64,000 nt of DNA. Source: Ollibium composti. GTDB taxonomy: Bacteria > Pseudomonadota > Alphaproteobacteria > Rhizobiales > Rhizobiaceae. Below, in pieces: positions 25,186-34,920 of the stretch (position 1 is its first letter; every line of letters begins with the position of its first letter). Position numbers and translations under genes: made by a program. Location: the NCBI RefSeq assembly GCF_004801285.1, contig NZ_SSNY01000003.1:310001-374000 (forward strand). The letters are read 5' to 3'. The notes beneath the pieces were generated by a model. It was not told where the DNA came from. It saw only the letters and a list, made by a program, of their open reading frames with translations, and did not search any database.

Positions 25186-26403
25186 ATGGAAGAGTTTCAC
25201 AAGGTCCGCCGGCTGCCGCCTTACGTCTTCGAGCAGGTCAACCGGCTGAAGGCCAGCGCGCGCTCGCGCGGCGCCGACATCATCGATCTCGGCATGGGCA
25301 ATCCCGACTTGCCGACGCCGAAGGCGATCGTTGACAAGCTGGTCGAGGTGGTGCGCGATCCGCGCACGCATCGCTATTCCTCCTCGCGCGGCATTCCGGG
25401 CCTGCGCCGCGCCCAGGCCGCCTATTACGCCCGCCGTTTCGGCGTGAAGCTCGATCCTGATACGCAGGTGGTCGCCACGCTCGGCTCGAAGGAAGGCTTC
25501 GCCAACATGGCGCAGGCCATCACCGCGCCGGGCGACGTCGTGCTGTGTCCCAATCCGACCTATCCGATCCACGCCTTCGGCTTCATCATGTCCGGCGGCG
25601 TCATCCGCTCGATGAAGGTCGAGCCGGACGACGGCTTCATCCCGGCGCTGGAACGCGGGGTGCGGCATTCCATCCCGAAGCCGCTGGCGCTCATCCTGAA
25701 TTATCCGTCCAACCCGACGGCGCTTGTCGCCTCGCTGGATTTCTACAAGGACGTCGTCGCTTTCGCCCGCAAGAACGACATCATCATCCTGTCGGATCTC
25801 GCTTATTCCGAGATCTATTTCGACGGCAATCCGCCGCCTTCGGTGCTGCAGGTGCCGGGTGCGATGGACGTGACCGTCGAATTCACCTCGATGTCGAAGA
25901 CCTTTTCCATGCCCGGCTGGCGCATGGGCTTCGCGGTCGGCAACGAGCGGCTGATCTCGGCGCTGACGCGTGTGAAATCCTATCTCGATTATGGCGCCTT
26001 CACGCCGATCCAGGTGGCCGCGACCGCCGCGTTGAACGGCGACGGCGCCGACATCGCAGAGGTGCGCGACATCTACCACAAGCGCCGCGACGTGATGGTG
26101 GACGCGTTCGGCCGTGCCGGCTGGACGATACCTGCGCCGGCGGCTTCTATGTTCGCCTGGGCGCCGATCCCCGAACAATTCCGGCATCTTGGCTCACTCG
26201 AGTTTTCCAAGCTGTTGATCGAGCATGCCGACGTGGCAGTGGCGCCCGGCGTCGGCTTCGGCGAGCACGGCGACGATTATGTGCGCGTCGCCCTGGTCGA
26301 GAACGAGCACCGGATTCGCCAGGCCGCGCGCAACATCAAGAAGTTCCTGGCATCCAGCGCCAAGCAGCCGAACAATGTTGTGCCGCTCGCGGCGCATCGC
26401 TAG
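25186..26403 (+). CDS. Class I PLP aminotransferase (AlaC/DapL-like)
   Basis: The 405-residue protein has the fold-type I aminotransferase motifs: GMGNPDLPTP, NPTYPIHAFG, the LNYPSNPTA substrate block and the PLP lysine in TSMSKTF (K238), then a GWRMGFAVGN block. Sequence style fits the alanine/LL-diaminopimelate/aromatic aminotransferase group that rhizobial genomes place just before homoserine dehydrogenase, suggesting a role in aspartate-family or alanine metabolism. Exact substrate cannot be fixed. Confidence 0.9.
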   Translation: MEEFHKVRRLPPYVFEQVNRLKASARSRGADIIDLGMGNPDLPTPKAIVDKLVEVVRDPRTHRYSSSRGIPGLRRAQAAYYARRFGVKLDPDTQVVATLGSKEGFANMAQAITAPGDVVLCPNPTYPIHAFGFIMSGGVIRSMKVEPDDGFIPALERGVRHSIPKPLALILNYPSNPTALVASLDFYKDVVAFARKNDIIILSDLAYSEIYFDGNPPPSVLQVPGAMDVTVEFTSMSKTFSMPGWRMGFAVGNERLISALTRVKSYLDYGAFTPIQVAATAALNGDGADIAEVRDIYHKRRDVMVDAFGRAGWTIPAPAASMFAWAPIPEQFRHLGSLEFSKLLIEHADVAVAPGVGFGEHGDDYVRVALVENEHRIRQAARNIKKFLASSAKQPNNVVPLAAHR

Positions 26404-26409
26404 ATCGCC

Positions 26410-26429
26410 GTGCGTCCTTTCAGACGCAC
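26410..26429 (+). terminator. Hairpin after aminotransferase gene
   Basis: A perfect 7-bp stem (gtgcgtc/gacgcac, loop ctttca) starts six bases after the stop codon. No clear T-run follows, so it may terminate weakly or only stabilise the transcript. Confidence 0.45.
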
Positions 26430-26454
26430 AAAGGATGATCTAGCACTTTGATTG

Positions 26455-26503
26455 AGCATCGGAATATTCCGAAAACCGGATTCCACTTTTCGGTCCGATG
26501 CTC
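26455..26503. repeat. Palindromic intergenic repeat, copy A
   Basis: A perfect 10-bp inverted repeat (gagcatcgga at 26455-26464 and tccgatgctc at 26494-26503) encloses the core gaaaaccggattccactttt. The core closely matches the one at 30835-30878 (ggaaaaccgcttcacacttt). This is the style of short palindromic elements dispersed in rhizobial genomes. It sits 43 bp before the hom start. Confidence 0.75.
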
Positions 26504-26546
26504 TAAACAGCCCGCATCAGCGACGAATCCGGGGACGGCGCCTATC

Positions 26547-27860
26547 ATGGCCGAAGCATTGCGTATTGGAATTGCCGGGCTCGGCACGGTTGGCGCGTCG
26601 GTTGCGCGCGTACTGCGCGACAAGGCCGGTGAACTCACCCGCCAGTGCGGCCGCCCGATCACCGTCACCGCGGTTTCGGCGCGCGACCGAGGCAAGGATC
26701 GCGGCGTCGATCTTGGCGATGTCGCCTGGTTCGACGATCCGGTCGAACTCGCCCGCTCGAACGGCATCGACGTGTTCGTCGAACTGATGGGCGGCGATGA
26801 GGGCGCGCCGCGCGAGGCGGTCAAGGCGGCGCTGGAAGCCGGTCGCCATGTCGTCACCGCCAACAAGGCGCTGCTGGCAATGCACGGCGTGGCGCTGGCC
26901 GAGATCGCCGAGAAGAAGGGCGTCCTGCTGAACTACGAAGCGGCGGTGGCCGGCGGCATCCCGGTCATCAAGACCATGCGCGAGGCGATGGCGGGCAATT
27001 CCGTGTCGCGCGTCTTCGGCATCCTCAACGGCACCTGCAACTACATCCTCACCCGCATGGAGGCCGAGGGCCTGACCTTCGAGGCCTGCCTGAAGGATGC
27101 GCAGCGGCTGGGCTATGCCGAAGCCGACCCGACCTTCGACATCGAGGGCAATGACACGGCCCACAAGCTTTCCATCCTGACCAGCCTCGCTTTCGGCACC
27201 AGGATCGCCGCCAACGACATCTATCTGGAAGGCATTTCCAACATCACCCAGGCCGATATCCGCGCGGCGAGCGACCTCGGCTATCGGATAAAACTGCTGG
27301 GCGTGGCGCAGCGCACGGAAAGCGGCATCGAGCAGCGCGTCCACCCGACCATGGTGCCGACCGCTTCGGTGATCGCGCAGGTGCATGGCGTCACCAACGC
27401 CGTCGCCATCGAGACCGACATTCTTGGCGAACTGCTGCTGTCTGGCCCCGGCGCCGGCGGCAACGCCACGGCGTCCGCCGTGGTCGGCGACATCGCCGAT
27501 ATCGCCAAGAGCCGCCCCGGCTTTCAGCACGGCCCGGTGTTCGGCCGCCCGGCAAAGGAGCTGAAGCCCTACAAGAAAGCACAGATGCGCAGCCATGCCG
27601 GCGGTTACTTCATCCGCCTTACCGTGCACGACCGCGTCGGCGTCTTCGCCGCCGTCGCGCGACGCATGGCTGACAACGACATCTCGCTGGAATCGATCGT
27701 CCAGCACGCCGCCGGGACGAACGGCGACGACAAGAAGACCGTCATCCTCGTCACCCACGAGACGACCGAGGCGGCCGTGCGCAAGGCCGTCGACGGCGTC
27801 ACCAAGGACGGTCATCTGGTCGACAAGCCGCAGGTGATCCGCATCGAGCGTGCGGGCTAA
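26547..27860 (+). CDS. hom: Homoserine dehydrogenase
   Basis: The 437-residue enzyme reduces aspartate semialdehyde to homoserine for threonine/methionine/isoleucine synthesis. It shows the N-terminal NAD(P) fold (GIAGLGTVGASV), the catalytic region GGIPVIKTMREA with NGTCNYILT, and a C-terminal ACT domain (LTVHDRVGVFAAVARRMADN) for allosteric control, probably by threonine. The start at 26547 (MAEALRIG) is chosen because gggga precedes it and upstream in-frame codons fall inside the palindromic repeat. Confidence 0.96.
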   Translation: MAEALRIGIAGLGTVGASVARVLRDKAGELTRQCGRPITVTAVSARDRGKDRGVDLGDVAWFDDPVELARSNGIDVFVELMGGDEGAPREAVKAALEAGRHVVTANKALLAMHGVALAEIAEKKGVLLNYEAAVAGGIPVIKTMREAMAGNSVSRVFGILNGTCNYILTRMEAEGLTFEACLKDAQRLGYAEADPTFDIEGNDTAHKLSILTSLAFGTRIAANDIYLEGISNITQADIRAASDLGYRIKLLGVAQRTESGIEQRVHPTMVPTASVIAQVHGVTNAVAIETDILGELLLSGPGAGGNATASAVVGDIADIAKSRPGFQHGPVFGRPAKELKPYKKAQMRSHAGGYFIRLTVHDRVGVFAAVARRMADNDISLESIVQHAAGTNGDDKKTVILVTHETTEAAVRKAVDGVTKDGHLVDKPQVIRIERAG

Positions 27861-27888
27861 GCTGATCGCCTTTCAATCGATTGATATT

Positions 27889-27921
27889 CCTGCGTTTTCG
27901 AAAAAGCGTGGGAATGGCCTT
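27889..27921. other. Imperfect hairpin between hom and glpX
   Basis: The segment attcctgcgttttcg-aaaaagcgtgggaat forms an imperfect inverted repeat about 30 bp after the hom stop. It could terminate hom or be a decayed palindromic repeat. Confidence 0.4.
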
Positions 27922-27985
27922 GCCGTTGTCGCACGGCTTTGACAAAAGGCGCCCGCATCAGGCCGGAAGCCAGAGGATATTGCCC

Positions 27986-28969
27986 ATGACCATCGCCCAG
28001 ACCCTTTCCACCGGCCTCGACCGCGTGCTGACCATGGAACTGGTGCGCGTCACCGAGCGCGCGGCGGTGGCGGCTGCCCGGCTACGCGGGCGCGGCGACG
28101 AGAAGGCGGCCGACCAGGTCGCCGTCGACGCCATGCGCCAGGAACTCAACCGGTTGGCGATCCGCGGCACGGTGGTGATCGGCGAGGGTGAACGCGACGA
28201 GGCGCCGATGCTCTACATCGGCGAAGAGGTCGGCACCGGCAAGGGACCGGCCGTCGATATCGCGCTCGATCCGTTGGAAGGCACGACGATCTGCGCCAAG
28301 AACCTGCCGAACGCGCTGGCGGTTGTTGCCTTGGCCGAGAAAGGTAGCCTGCTCAACGCGCCCGACGTCTACATGGACAAGATCGCCGTCGGTCCGGGTT
28401 ACGCGGCCGGCGTCATCGACATCGACGCGCCTCCGGCAGACAACATCGCCGCCGTCGCCAAGGCCAAGGGCGTGCCGGTCGGCGAGGTCACCGCCTGCAT
28501 CCTTGATCGCCCGCGCCACGCCAGGCTGATTGAGGCGGTGCGCGCTACGGGTGCTGCGATCCGCCTGATCGGTGACGGCGACGTCGCCGGCGTCATCCAC
28601 ACCACCGATCCGGACGAGACCGGCATCGACATCTATCTCGGCACCGGCGGCGCGCCGGAGGGCGTGCTGGCGGCCGCCGCATTGCGCTGCACCGGCGGGC
28701 AGATGCAAGGGCGACTGATCCTCGATACGCCGGAGAAGGTCGAGCGCGCGGCGCGCATGGGCGTGGACGATCCGCGCCGCATCTACCGCGCCGAGGATAT
28801 GGCTCGCGGCGACGTGCTGTTTGCCGCCACCGGCGTCACCGACGGCAACATGCTGGCCGGCGTCAAGTTCGGCCGCACCTTCATCACCACCCACACCATC
28901 GTGCTGCGCTCGTCGTCCCGCACGGTGCGCGAGATCAAGGCCCGGCATCAGGATCTGGAAAAGTTTTGA
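27986..28969 (+). CDS. glpX: Class II fructose-1,6-bisphosphatase
   Basis: The 327-residue enzyme removes the 1-phosphate of fructose-1,6-bisphosphate in gluconeogenesis. Diagnostic GlpX blocks are RGTVVIGEGERDEAPML, DPLEGTT (metal-binding Asp/Glu) and GTGGAPEGVLAAAALR. The start MTIAQTLS at 27986 fits family N-termini. It lies between hom and recJ on the same strand, an arrangement common in rhizobia. Confidence 0.95.
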   Translation: MTIAQTLSTGLDRVLTMELVRVTERAAVAAARLRGRGDEKAADQVAVDAMRQELNRLAIRGTVVIGEGERDEAPMLYIGEEVGTGKGPAVDIALDPLEGTTICAKNLPNALAVVALAEKGSLLNAPDVYMDKIAVGPGYAAGVIDIDAPPADNIAAVAKAKGVPVGEVTACILDRPRHARLIEAVRATGAAIRLIGDGDVAGVIHTTDPDETGIDIYLGTGGAPEGVLAAAALRCTGGQMQGRLILDTPEKVERAARMGVDDPRRIYRAEDMARGDVLFAATGVTDGNMLAGVKFGRTFITTHTIVLRSSSRTVREIKARHQDLEKF

Positions 28970-29029
28970 TTTCGCCCGGCCGAACGGCGCATAGTGCCCC
29001 GCACGCAGGATAGGCGTGCGGCAGCTGTA

Positions 29030-30817
29030 ATGGCGGGTGAAAAGCGTTTCTTTCTCGATGTTCGGCGGTCTGCGACTGGCCTGGCTTGGGCGCATCGGCT
29101 GAGCGAGCGCCAGGACATGGCGGCGTTGGCCATCGCCCAGGGGCAGGGCGTGCCCGATATCGTGGCGCGCGTGCTTGCCGGCCGCGATGTGCTGGCGCAC
29201 GAGGCAGCCCGCTTCCTCGATCCGACGATCCGCGACCTGCTGCCCGATCCGGCCTCGCTGACCGATATGGAAAAGGCCGCCGCCCGCCTCGCCGAGGCCG
29301 TCATGGCCCGGGAAAAGGTCGCGATCTTCGGCGACTACGATGTGGATGGCGCTTCGTCCTCGGCGCTGCTCAAGCGCTTCCTCGGACATTTCGACGTACC
29401 GTCCGAAATCTACATTCCCGACCGCATCTTCGAGGGGTACGGACCGAATCCCGATGCGATGCGCGAACTGGTGTCGCGCGGCGCAAGCCTGATCGTCACA
29501 GTCGACTGCGGCACCAACAGCGCCACCTCCATCGACGCGGCGAAGCAGGCCGGCGCCGATGTCGTCGTACTCGATCATCATCAGGTCGGCGGTACGCTGC
29601 CGGCTTCCGCCGTCGCCGTCGTCAACCCGAACCGGCAGGACGACCTGTCGGGGCAGGGGCATCTCTGCGCTGCCGGCGTCGTGTTCCTGGCGCTGGTGCA
29701 GACGGCGAAGGTGCTGCGCTCCCGCATGCCCGGTACGCCGCCGCCGGACCTGCTCTCGCTGCTCGATCTGGTGGCGCTCGGTACCGTCTGCGACGTCGTT
29801 CCGCTGACGGGTGTCAACCGGGCCTTCGTGGTCAAAGGCTTGCAGGTGATGCGCCAGCAGTCCAACCCCGGCCTTGCCGCGCTGGCCAATGTCGCGCGCA
29901 TCGGCGAGCCGCTCGGCGCCTTCCACCTCTCCTTCATGATCGGTCCGCGCATCAATGCCGGTGGTCGCATCGGCGACGCCGCGCTCGGCAGCCGGCTGCT
30001 TGCGACAGACGATCCGGTCGAGGCGCGCGCGATCGCCGAAACGCTCGACCGGCTGAATCAGGAACGGCAGGCGATGGAGCAGGAGATGCTGGCCGAGGCG
30101 CGCGCCGAAGCGGATGCCGAACTCGCTGGCGGGCAGGGGCCGGCGGTGATCGTCACGGCGAGCACTAACTGGCATCCGGGCATCGTCGGGTTGCTCGCCT
30201 CACGCCTGAAAGACTATGCCCGTCGTCCGGCTTTCGCCATCGCTTTCAATGCCAACGGCGTCGGCACCGGCTCAGGCCGCTCCGTAGCCGGTTTCGACCT
30301 CGGACGGCTGGTGCGTGAAGCCACGGAAGCCGGGTTGATCGTCAAGGGCGGCGGCCATGTCATGGCTGCCGGCATCACCGTGGACCGTTCCATGCTCGGC
30401 ACCCTGCGCGCCTTCTTCGAGGAACGCGCCGCGGCCGACGTTTTCCGTCTCCAGGACGAGGAAAGCCTGCTGGTCGACGCGGCACTCGCCGCCGAGGGTG
30501 CGACGCTCGATCTGGCGGACACGCTGGAGAAGGCGGGGCCGTTCGGCGCCGGCCATATCGCGCCGCTGTTCGTGCTGCCGCGCCACCGGCTGGCGGATGT
30601 GCGGCCGGTTGGTACCAATCATGTGCGGGTCGATCTGTCGTCCGAGGCGGGAGGCCGGCTGCAAGGCATCGCCTTCCGGGCCGCCGGCACGCCGCTCGGC
30701 GAATTCCTGCTCCGCAACAGGGGCGGCACCGTGCATGTCGCCGGTTCGTTGTCGGTGAACCACTGGAACGGCAGCCGCAACGTGCAATTCCGCATCGTCG
30801 ATGCGGCTCAGGCCTGA
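29030..30817 (+). CDS. recJ: Single-stranded-DNA-specific exonuclease RecJ
   Basis: The 595-residue enzyme degrades single-stranded DNA 5' to 3' in recombination and repair. The DHH phosphoesterase motifs are FGDYDVDGASS, VDCGTNS, VVVLDHHQ and GTVCDVVPL, followed by the DHHA1 block GPRINAGGRIGD and GKGGGHVMAAG-like KGGGHVMAAG. The ATG at 29030 (MAGEKRFFLD) is preferred; a GTG at 28994 would add 12 residues. It ends 62 bp before the convergent patatin gene, with a palindromic repeat between. Confidence 0.94.
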   Translation: MAGEKRFFLDVRRSATGLAWAHRLSERQDMAALAIAQGQGVPDIVARVLAGRDVLAHEAARFLDPTIRDLLPDPASLTDMEKAAARLAEAVMAREKVAIFGDYDVDGASSSALLKRFLGHFDVPSEIYIPDRIFEGYGPNPDAMRELVSRGASLIVTVDCGTNSATSIDAAKQAGADVVVLDHHQVGGTLPASAVAVVNPNRQDDLSGQGHLCAAGVVFLALVQTAKVLRSRMPGTPPPDLLSLLDLVALGTVCDVVPLTGVNRAFVVKGLQVMRQQSNPGLAALANVARIGEPLGAFHLSFMIGPRINAGGRIGDAALGSRLLATDDPVEARAIAETLDRLNQERQAMEQEMLAEARAEADAELAGGQGPAVIVTASTNWHPGIVGLLASRLKDYARRPAFAIAFNANGVGTGSGRSVAGFDLGRLVREATEAGLIVKGGGHVMAAGITVDRSMLGTLRAFFEERAAADVFRLQDEESLLVDAALAAEGATLDLADTLEKAGPFGAGHIAPLFVLPRHRLADVRPVGTNHVRVDLSSEAGGRLQGIAFRAAGTPLGEFLLRNRGGTVHVAGSLSVNHWNGSRNVQFRIVDAAQA

Positions 30818-30834
30818 CTATATCTTTGTTTTCC

Positions 30835-30878
30835 GCAATTCCGGACGGAAAACCGCTTCACACTTTTCCTGGAATTGC
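30835..30878. repeat. Palindromic intergenic repeat, copy B
   Basis: An 8-bp inverted repeat (gcaattcc at 30835-30842, ggaattgc at 30871-30878) encloses ggacggaaaaccgcttcaca, whose core matches copy A at 26455-26503. It fills the gap between the convergent recJ and patatin-like genes and ends next to the patatin stop, so it may also act as a bidirectional terminator. Confidence 0.75.
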
Positions 30879-30879
30879 T

Positions 30880-31851
30880 CTACACCAGCGCCGTCTGCAG
30901 GCGCTCCAGTTCGCCGATACGCGCCGTCGCCGCCTCATAGCCCATGCGGATGGCTTCGTCGGCGCGGTGAAACTCGGTCATGCCGACATGGCCGAGTTTC
31001 GGCTGCAGCGCGAGGTCGGGCGGGTCACCGGCAAGCCGCGCGCGCGAGATGCGGTCCTGGATGATGTTGAAGGCTTCCACCATGACGCCGGTGATGCCGA
31101 GCTTGGTTTCGCGCGCCTGGTGCTCCAGGTCTGTGCCTTCCGGCTGCGGCGCATCCTTCTCGGCGACGAACTCGCCGGCATTGTGCCGGATCACCGCGGC
31201 GCGGCCGAAATTGTCGTTGTTGAGATTGACTGCCACCACCAGCGGCTGCTCGTAGGCGCGGCAGACCGACACCGGGACCGGATTGACCAGCGCACCGTCG
31301 ACCAGAAGACGGCCATTGCAATTGACCGGCTCGAACACGCCGGGCAGCGCATAGGAAGCGCGCATGGCCGCGATCAGCGAGCCGGCGGTCAGCCAAATCT
31401 CGTGGCCAGTGCGGATTTCGGAAGCGACGCAGACGAACGGCTTGGGCAGGTCTTCAAGGCGCACGCCTTCCAGATGCTGGCGCAGCCGGGCGTCGAGCCG
31501 CATGCCTCCGAGCAGGCCGCTGCCGCCGAGCCGGAAGTCGAGCAGGCCGAACATGCGCCGACGGGTCAGGCCGCGGGCGAATTCCTCCAGTTCGTCGAGC
31601 TTGCCCGCGAGATAGCAGCCGCCCACCAGCGCACCGATCGAGGTGCCGGCGATCATCGAAATCTCGATCCCGGCCTCGTCCAGGGCACGCAGCACCCCGA
31701 TATGGGCCCAGCCGCGCGCGCATCCGCCGCCGAGCGCCAATGCGATCCCGGCCTTCTTCTGAAGCCGAAAGCCGGCGAGGCTGCCGGAGGAGAAGCCATC
31801 GGCTTCCCGAACGTCCGGTCTGCTACGGAATGACGCCCATTCGAGCATCAT
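30880..31851 (-). CDS. Patatin-like phospholipase
   Basis: The 323-residue protein has the patatin oxyanion motif GGGCARGWAH, the nucleophile elbow GTSIG (S71) and the catalytic Asp in VDGALVNP (D185), forming the Ser-Asp dyad of RssA/patatin-type acyl hydrolases. No signal peptide is seen, so it acts in the cytoplasm or on the inner membrane face. Lipid substrate is unknown. Confidence 0.92.
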   Translation of the reverse strand: MMLEWASFRSRPDVREADGFSSGSLAGFRLQKKAGIALALGGGCARGWAHIGVLRALDEAGIEISMIAGTSIGALVGGCYLAGKLDELEEFARGLTRRRMFGLLDFRLGGSGLLGGMRLDARLRQHLEGVRLEDLPKPFVCVASEIRTGHEIWLTAGSLIAAMRASYALPGVFEPVNCNGRLLVDGALVNPVPVSVCRAYEQPLVVAVNLNNDNFGRAAVIRHNAGEFVAEKDAPQPEGTDLEHQARETKLGITGVMVEAFNIIQDRISRARLAGDPPDLALQPKLGHVGMTEFHRADEAIRMGYEAATARIGELERLQTALV

Positions 31852-31931
31852 TTTCTCCCTTGTCCCACGGTTAGCCTACAGGCGGGCCGTATCGAAATGG
31901 TGAATCTATGGCGGGAACTGGGCAAAGGGAT

Positions 31932-32390
31932 TCACGAAGGATTTCGATACGTTTCTTCCGCATCGAACAGCGGCGCGCTGCCGTCGCTGGCAAGGGTTGC
32001 CTTGCCGTCCTTCAGCCCCACCGTCCGATAGAAACAAGAACGTCTGCCGGTATGACAGGTTGCATCGTGGCCCAACACATTCACGCGCAGCCAGACCGCA
32101 TCCTGGTCACAATCCGTGAGCACGGCGACGACCTTCTGCACGTTGCCGGACGTCTCGCCCTTTTTCCACAGCGCCTTGCGCGAACGCGACCAGTAATGCG
32201 CGATGCCGGTTTCCAGCGTCAGAGCCAGTGCCTCGGCGTTCATGTGCGCGACCATCAGCAGCTTGCCGTCGCCGGCGTCGGTGACGACGGCCGTGACCAG
32301 CCCGTTCGCGTCGAAGCGCGGCGTGAAGACCTCGCCGTCTTCGAGCGTCTTCTTGTCGGAGGAGGGAGGATCGAACTCAAAGGTCGGCAT
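31932..32390 (-). CDS. hisI: Phosphoribosyl-AMP cyclohydrolase
   Basis: The 152-residue enzyme opens the purine ring of phosphoribosyl-AMP, the third step of histidine synthesis. Family motifs: [27 protein letters not shown], the Mg/Zn-binding DCDQDAVWL and [11 protein letters not shown]. It is the stand-alone enzyme without the HisE pyrophosphohydrolase domain fused in enterobacteria. It is 53 bp downstream of folE, likely in one operon. Confidence 0.96.
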   Translation of the reverse strand: MPTFEFDPPSSDKKTLEDGEVFTPRFDANGLVTAVVTDAGDGKLLMVAHMNAEALALTLETGIAHYWSRSRKALWKKGETSGNVQKVVAVLTDCDQDAVWLRVNVLGHDATCHTGRRSCFYRTVGLKDGKATLASDGSAPLFDAEETYRNPS

Positions 32391-32442
32391 GCTTGACTGC
32401 CGACCTCGGCCGGCTCCTTTCCTGTGACGACGACCCGGCCGC

Positions 32443-33081
32443 TTAGCCGATGCCGCCGCCGCGCACCATGGTGACGAAGCGCAGCTGCTCTTCCGGATGG
32501 TCGCGGAAGACGCCGGTGAAGGTCGAGGTCAGGGTGGTCGAGCCCTGCTTGCGGATGCCGCGCATAGCCATGCACATATGCTCGGCCTCGATCATGACGG
32601 CGACGCCGCGCGGGTTGAGCACGTCCTGGATGACGCCGGCAATCTGAGCCGTCATCGCTTCCTGCGTTTGCAGGCGGTGCGCGAAGATGTCCACCACGCG
32701 GGCAATCTTCGACAGGCCGACGACCTTGCCATCGGGCAGGTAGCCGACATGCGCCTTGCCGATGATCGGCACCATGTGATGCTCGCAATGCGAATGGAAC
32801 TGGATGTCCTTGACCAGCACGAGATCGTCGTAGCCGGCGACTTCCTCGAAGGTCCGGCCGAGCTCGTCGGCCGGGCACATGTCGTAGCCGCCGAACATCT
32901 CGCGATAGGCTTTGGCGACTCGCTTCGGCGTATCGACCAGTCCCTCCCGGTCAGGATTATCGCCCGTCCAGCGGATCAGGGTGCGAACGGCGACTTCAAC
33001 CTCGGCCTGGGTCGGCCGGTCGGTCACCGGCTTGTCGAGGTAAACAGAGGGCGGCATGATTTTCTTGGCAACGGCGTCCAT
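32443..33081 (-). CDS. folE: GTP cyclohydrolase I
   Basis: The 212-residue enzyme converts GTP to dihydroneopterin triphosphate for folate synthesis. The zinc/active-site blocks [19 protein letters not shown] and [10 protein letters not shown] are intact, as is [13 protein letters not shown]. The ATG at 33081 (MDAVAKKIM) is chosen over the longer frame to 33222, whose extra residues are basic and unlike the family. Confidence 0.96.
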   Translation of the reverse strand: MDAVAKKIMPPSVYLDKPVTDRPTQAEVEVAVRTLIRWTGDNPDREGLVDTPKRVAKAYREMFGGYDMCPADELGRTFEEVAGYDDLVLVKDIQFHSHCEHHMVPIIGKAHVGYLPDGKVVGLSKIARVVDIFAHRLQTQEAMTAQIAGVIQDVLNPRGVAVMIEAEHMCMAMRGIRKQGSTTLTSTFTGVFRDHPEEQLRFVTMVRGGGIG

Positions 33082-33290
33082 CAAAGGCGTCTCCCGTAGT
33101 CCCTTGCGCGAAGGGACGAGTTGAACGGACCACAGCCTTCCACGGAGCGGTTGCCCCGAAAGCGGCGTGACATGGTTCCGGGTCTTGGATGCGTGGATCG
33201 CCTTGCCGTTCCCGGATTGCAACCATTATATATGGTGGTGCCGAGCGAATGAAAGGCTGGCCAGCGGCAAAGCTTGTTCGCTGTGCGGCG

Positions 33291-33752
33291 ATGGACCGGA
33301 AAATCATGATCGACGACGTCTACAACGCGAAAATTCTCGGTTTTGCCGGCAACATCGCCCGTATCGGTCATCTCGATCATCCTGATGCCACCGCCAAGGC
33401 GCACTCCAAGCTGTGCGGCTCGACGGTCACCGTCGACCTGAAGATGCAGGACGGCGTCGTCACCGATTTCGCCCATGAAGTGAAGGCCTGCGCGCTCGGC
33501 CAGGCCTCGTCGTCCATCATGGCACGACACGTCGTCGGCGCAACGGCCGAGGAACTGCGCTCGTTGCGCGAAACGATGCTGAAGATGCTGAAGGAAGGCG
33601 GCCCGCCGCCGGCAGGCCGTTTCGAGGAACTGAAATATCTGGAGCCTGTGCGCGACTACAAGGCGCGCCACGCTTCCACCATGCTGACCTTCGACGCCGT
33701 GGTCGATTGCATCGGCCAGATCGAGGCCAGGCACGCTGGCGAGGCGGCCTGA
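33291..33752 (+). CDS. IscU/NifU-type iron-sulfur scaffold-like protein
   Basis: The 153-residue protein has the NifU_N/IscU fold signature with three candidate ligand cysteines: SKLCGSTVTV, VKACALGQASSS and VDCIGQIEAR. It begins MDRKIMIDDVYN; a start at 33306 is also possible. Rhizobial genomes carry this short variant next to folE, transcribed divergently from it. It may bind or deliver Fe-S clusters, though it differs from canonical IscU and lies outside any isc/suf cluster here. Confidence 0.88.
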   Translation: MDRKIMIDDVYNAKILGFAGNIARIGHLDHPDATAKAHSKLCGSTVTVDLKMQDGVVTDFAHEVKACALGQASSSIMARHVVGATAEELRSLRETMLKMLKEGGPPPAGRFEELKYLEPVRDYKARHASTMLTFDAVVDCIGQIEARHAGEAA

Positions 33753-33843
33753 CATTCACAACTTTCTTGAGACGCGCACGTCGCCGGCCAGCTGACGTTC
33801 GGATAGGAACGGGTGGTTATCCCTCGTTCCTCCCGGAGGCTCC

Positions 33844-34845
33844 ATGTTCTTCAAAACGCTTGGTCTGGGCGTTCTCGCTCTGGCCGCTCCCGCTGTTGCG
33901 ATGGCACAGCCGATCGCTCCGAAGGTGATGGTCATCACCATGTTCGGAGCGGAAACCAAGCCGTGGCTCGACAATCTTCAACTCTCCGAAAAGGTCGCGG
34001 TGCCGGGCCTGGCTGCAGACGCGCCCGAAGTCTCCTGCAACGGCGACCTGTGCGTGATGACAACGACGATGGGCTTTGCGGACGCCGCGACCTCGACCGC
34101 AGCGGTCGCCCTGTCAGACAAGTTCGACCTGTCGAAAACCTATTTCATCGTGGCCGGCATCGCAGGTATTGACCCGTCCAAGGGCACGCTTGGTTCGGCC
34201 GCCTGGGCCGACTATGTGGTGGACGGTGGGCTCTTCCATCGCATCGGCAAGGCCGACGCGCCTGCCGACTGGACCTCGACGATCGTCGAACTCGGTGCCA
34301 AGGCGCCCGGCGAAAAGCAGGGCTGGGGCGCCGGCACGGAAGTCTATGAAATGAACAAGGCGGTCCTCGATGCCGCGGTCGCTGCCAGCAAGGACACCGA
34401 ACTTGCCGACAGCGAGGATGCCGCCGCCTATCGCGCGCTTTATACGCAAGAGGCTGCCAGGGCCAAGCCGGGCGTGACGGTCTGCACGACCGTATCGGCG
34501 GACACCTACTGGCACGGCGCCGAGATCGCGAGGGAAATGGCGGCCCACGCCAGGACCCTGACCGACGGCAAGGCCGACTACTGCACCAGCCAGATGGAGG
34601 ACAATGCGACGCTGACGGCGCTGAAGCGCGCGGCGAACGCCGGAAAGCTGGATTTCAACCGCGTCGCGGTGTTGCGCACGGCTTCCAATTTCGACCGACC
34701 CCATGACGGCCAGGGCGCGGCCGAATCGCTTGCCGCCAAATCCGGCGGCTTCGGTCCGGCGACCGAGAACGCCTTCCGCGTCGGCAATGCCTTCGCGCAG
34801 GACATTGTCAAGAACTGGGACCGTTACGAAGCTGGCCTCAAATAG
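33844..34845 (+). CDS. Purine nucleoside permease (NUP) family protein
   Basis: The 333-residue protein has a cleavable signal peptide (ending PAVAMAQ, about residue 22) and the NUP family blocks VMVITMFGAET, FIVAGIAGIDPSKGTLGSAAWADYV and VCTTVSADTYWHG. Despite the family name it has no membrane segments after the signal and resembles nucleoside phosphorylase folds, so it is likely a periplasmic nucleoside-binding or processing protein. A strong terminator follows. Confidence 0.87.
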   Translation: MFFKTLGLGVLALAAPAVAMAQPIAPKVMVITMFGAETKPWLDNLQLSEKVAVPGLAADAPEVSCNGDLCVMTTTMGFADAATSTAAVALSDKFDLSKTYFIVAGIAGIDPSKGTLGSAAWADYVVDGGLFHRIGKADAPADWTSTIVELGAKAPGEKQGWGAGTEVYEMNKAVLDAAVAASKDTELADSEDAAAYRALYTQEAARAKPGVTVCTTVSADTYWHGAEIAREMAAHARTLTDGKADYCTSQMEDNATLTALKRAANAGKLDFNRVAVLRTASNFDRPHDGQGAAESLAAKSGGFGPATENAFRVGNAFAQDIVKNWDRYEAGLK

Positions 34846-34861
34846 CCGGTGACTGGCATAG

Positions 34862-34894
34862 AAAAAGGGCCGGCAGCAGTGCCGGCCCTTTTTT
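34862..34894. terminator. Bidirectional Rho-independent terminator
   Basis: A perfect 9-bp GC stem (gggccggca/tgccggccc, loop gcag) is flanked by an A-run on the left and a T-run on the right, so it can end transcription from both sides. It lies between the convergent NUP-family and LLM oxidoreductase genes. Confidence 0.93.
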
Positions 34895-34920
34895 GTCGGT
34901 TTTGCAGCTATTCGCAGGCG

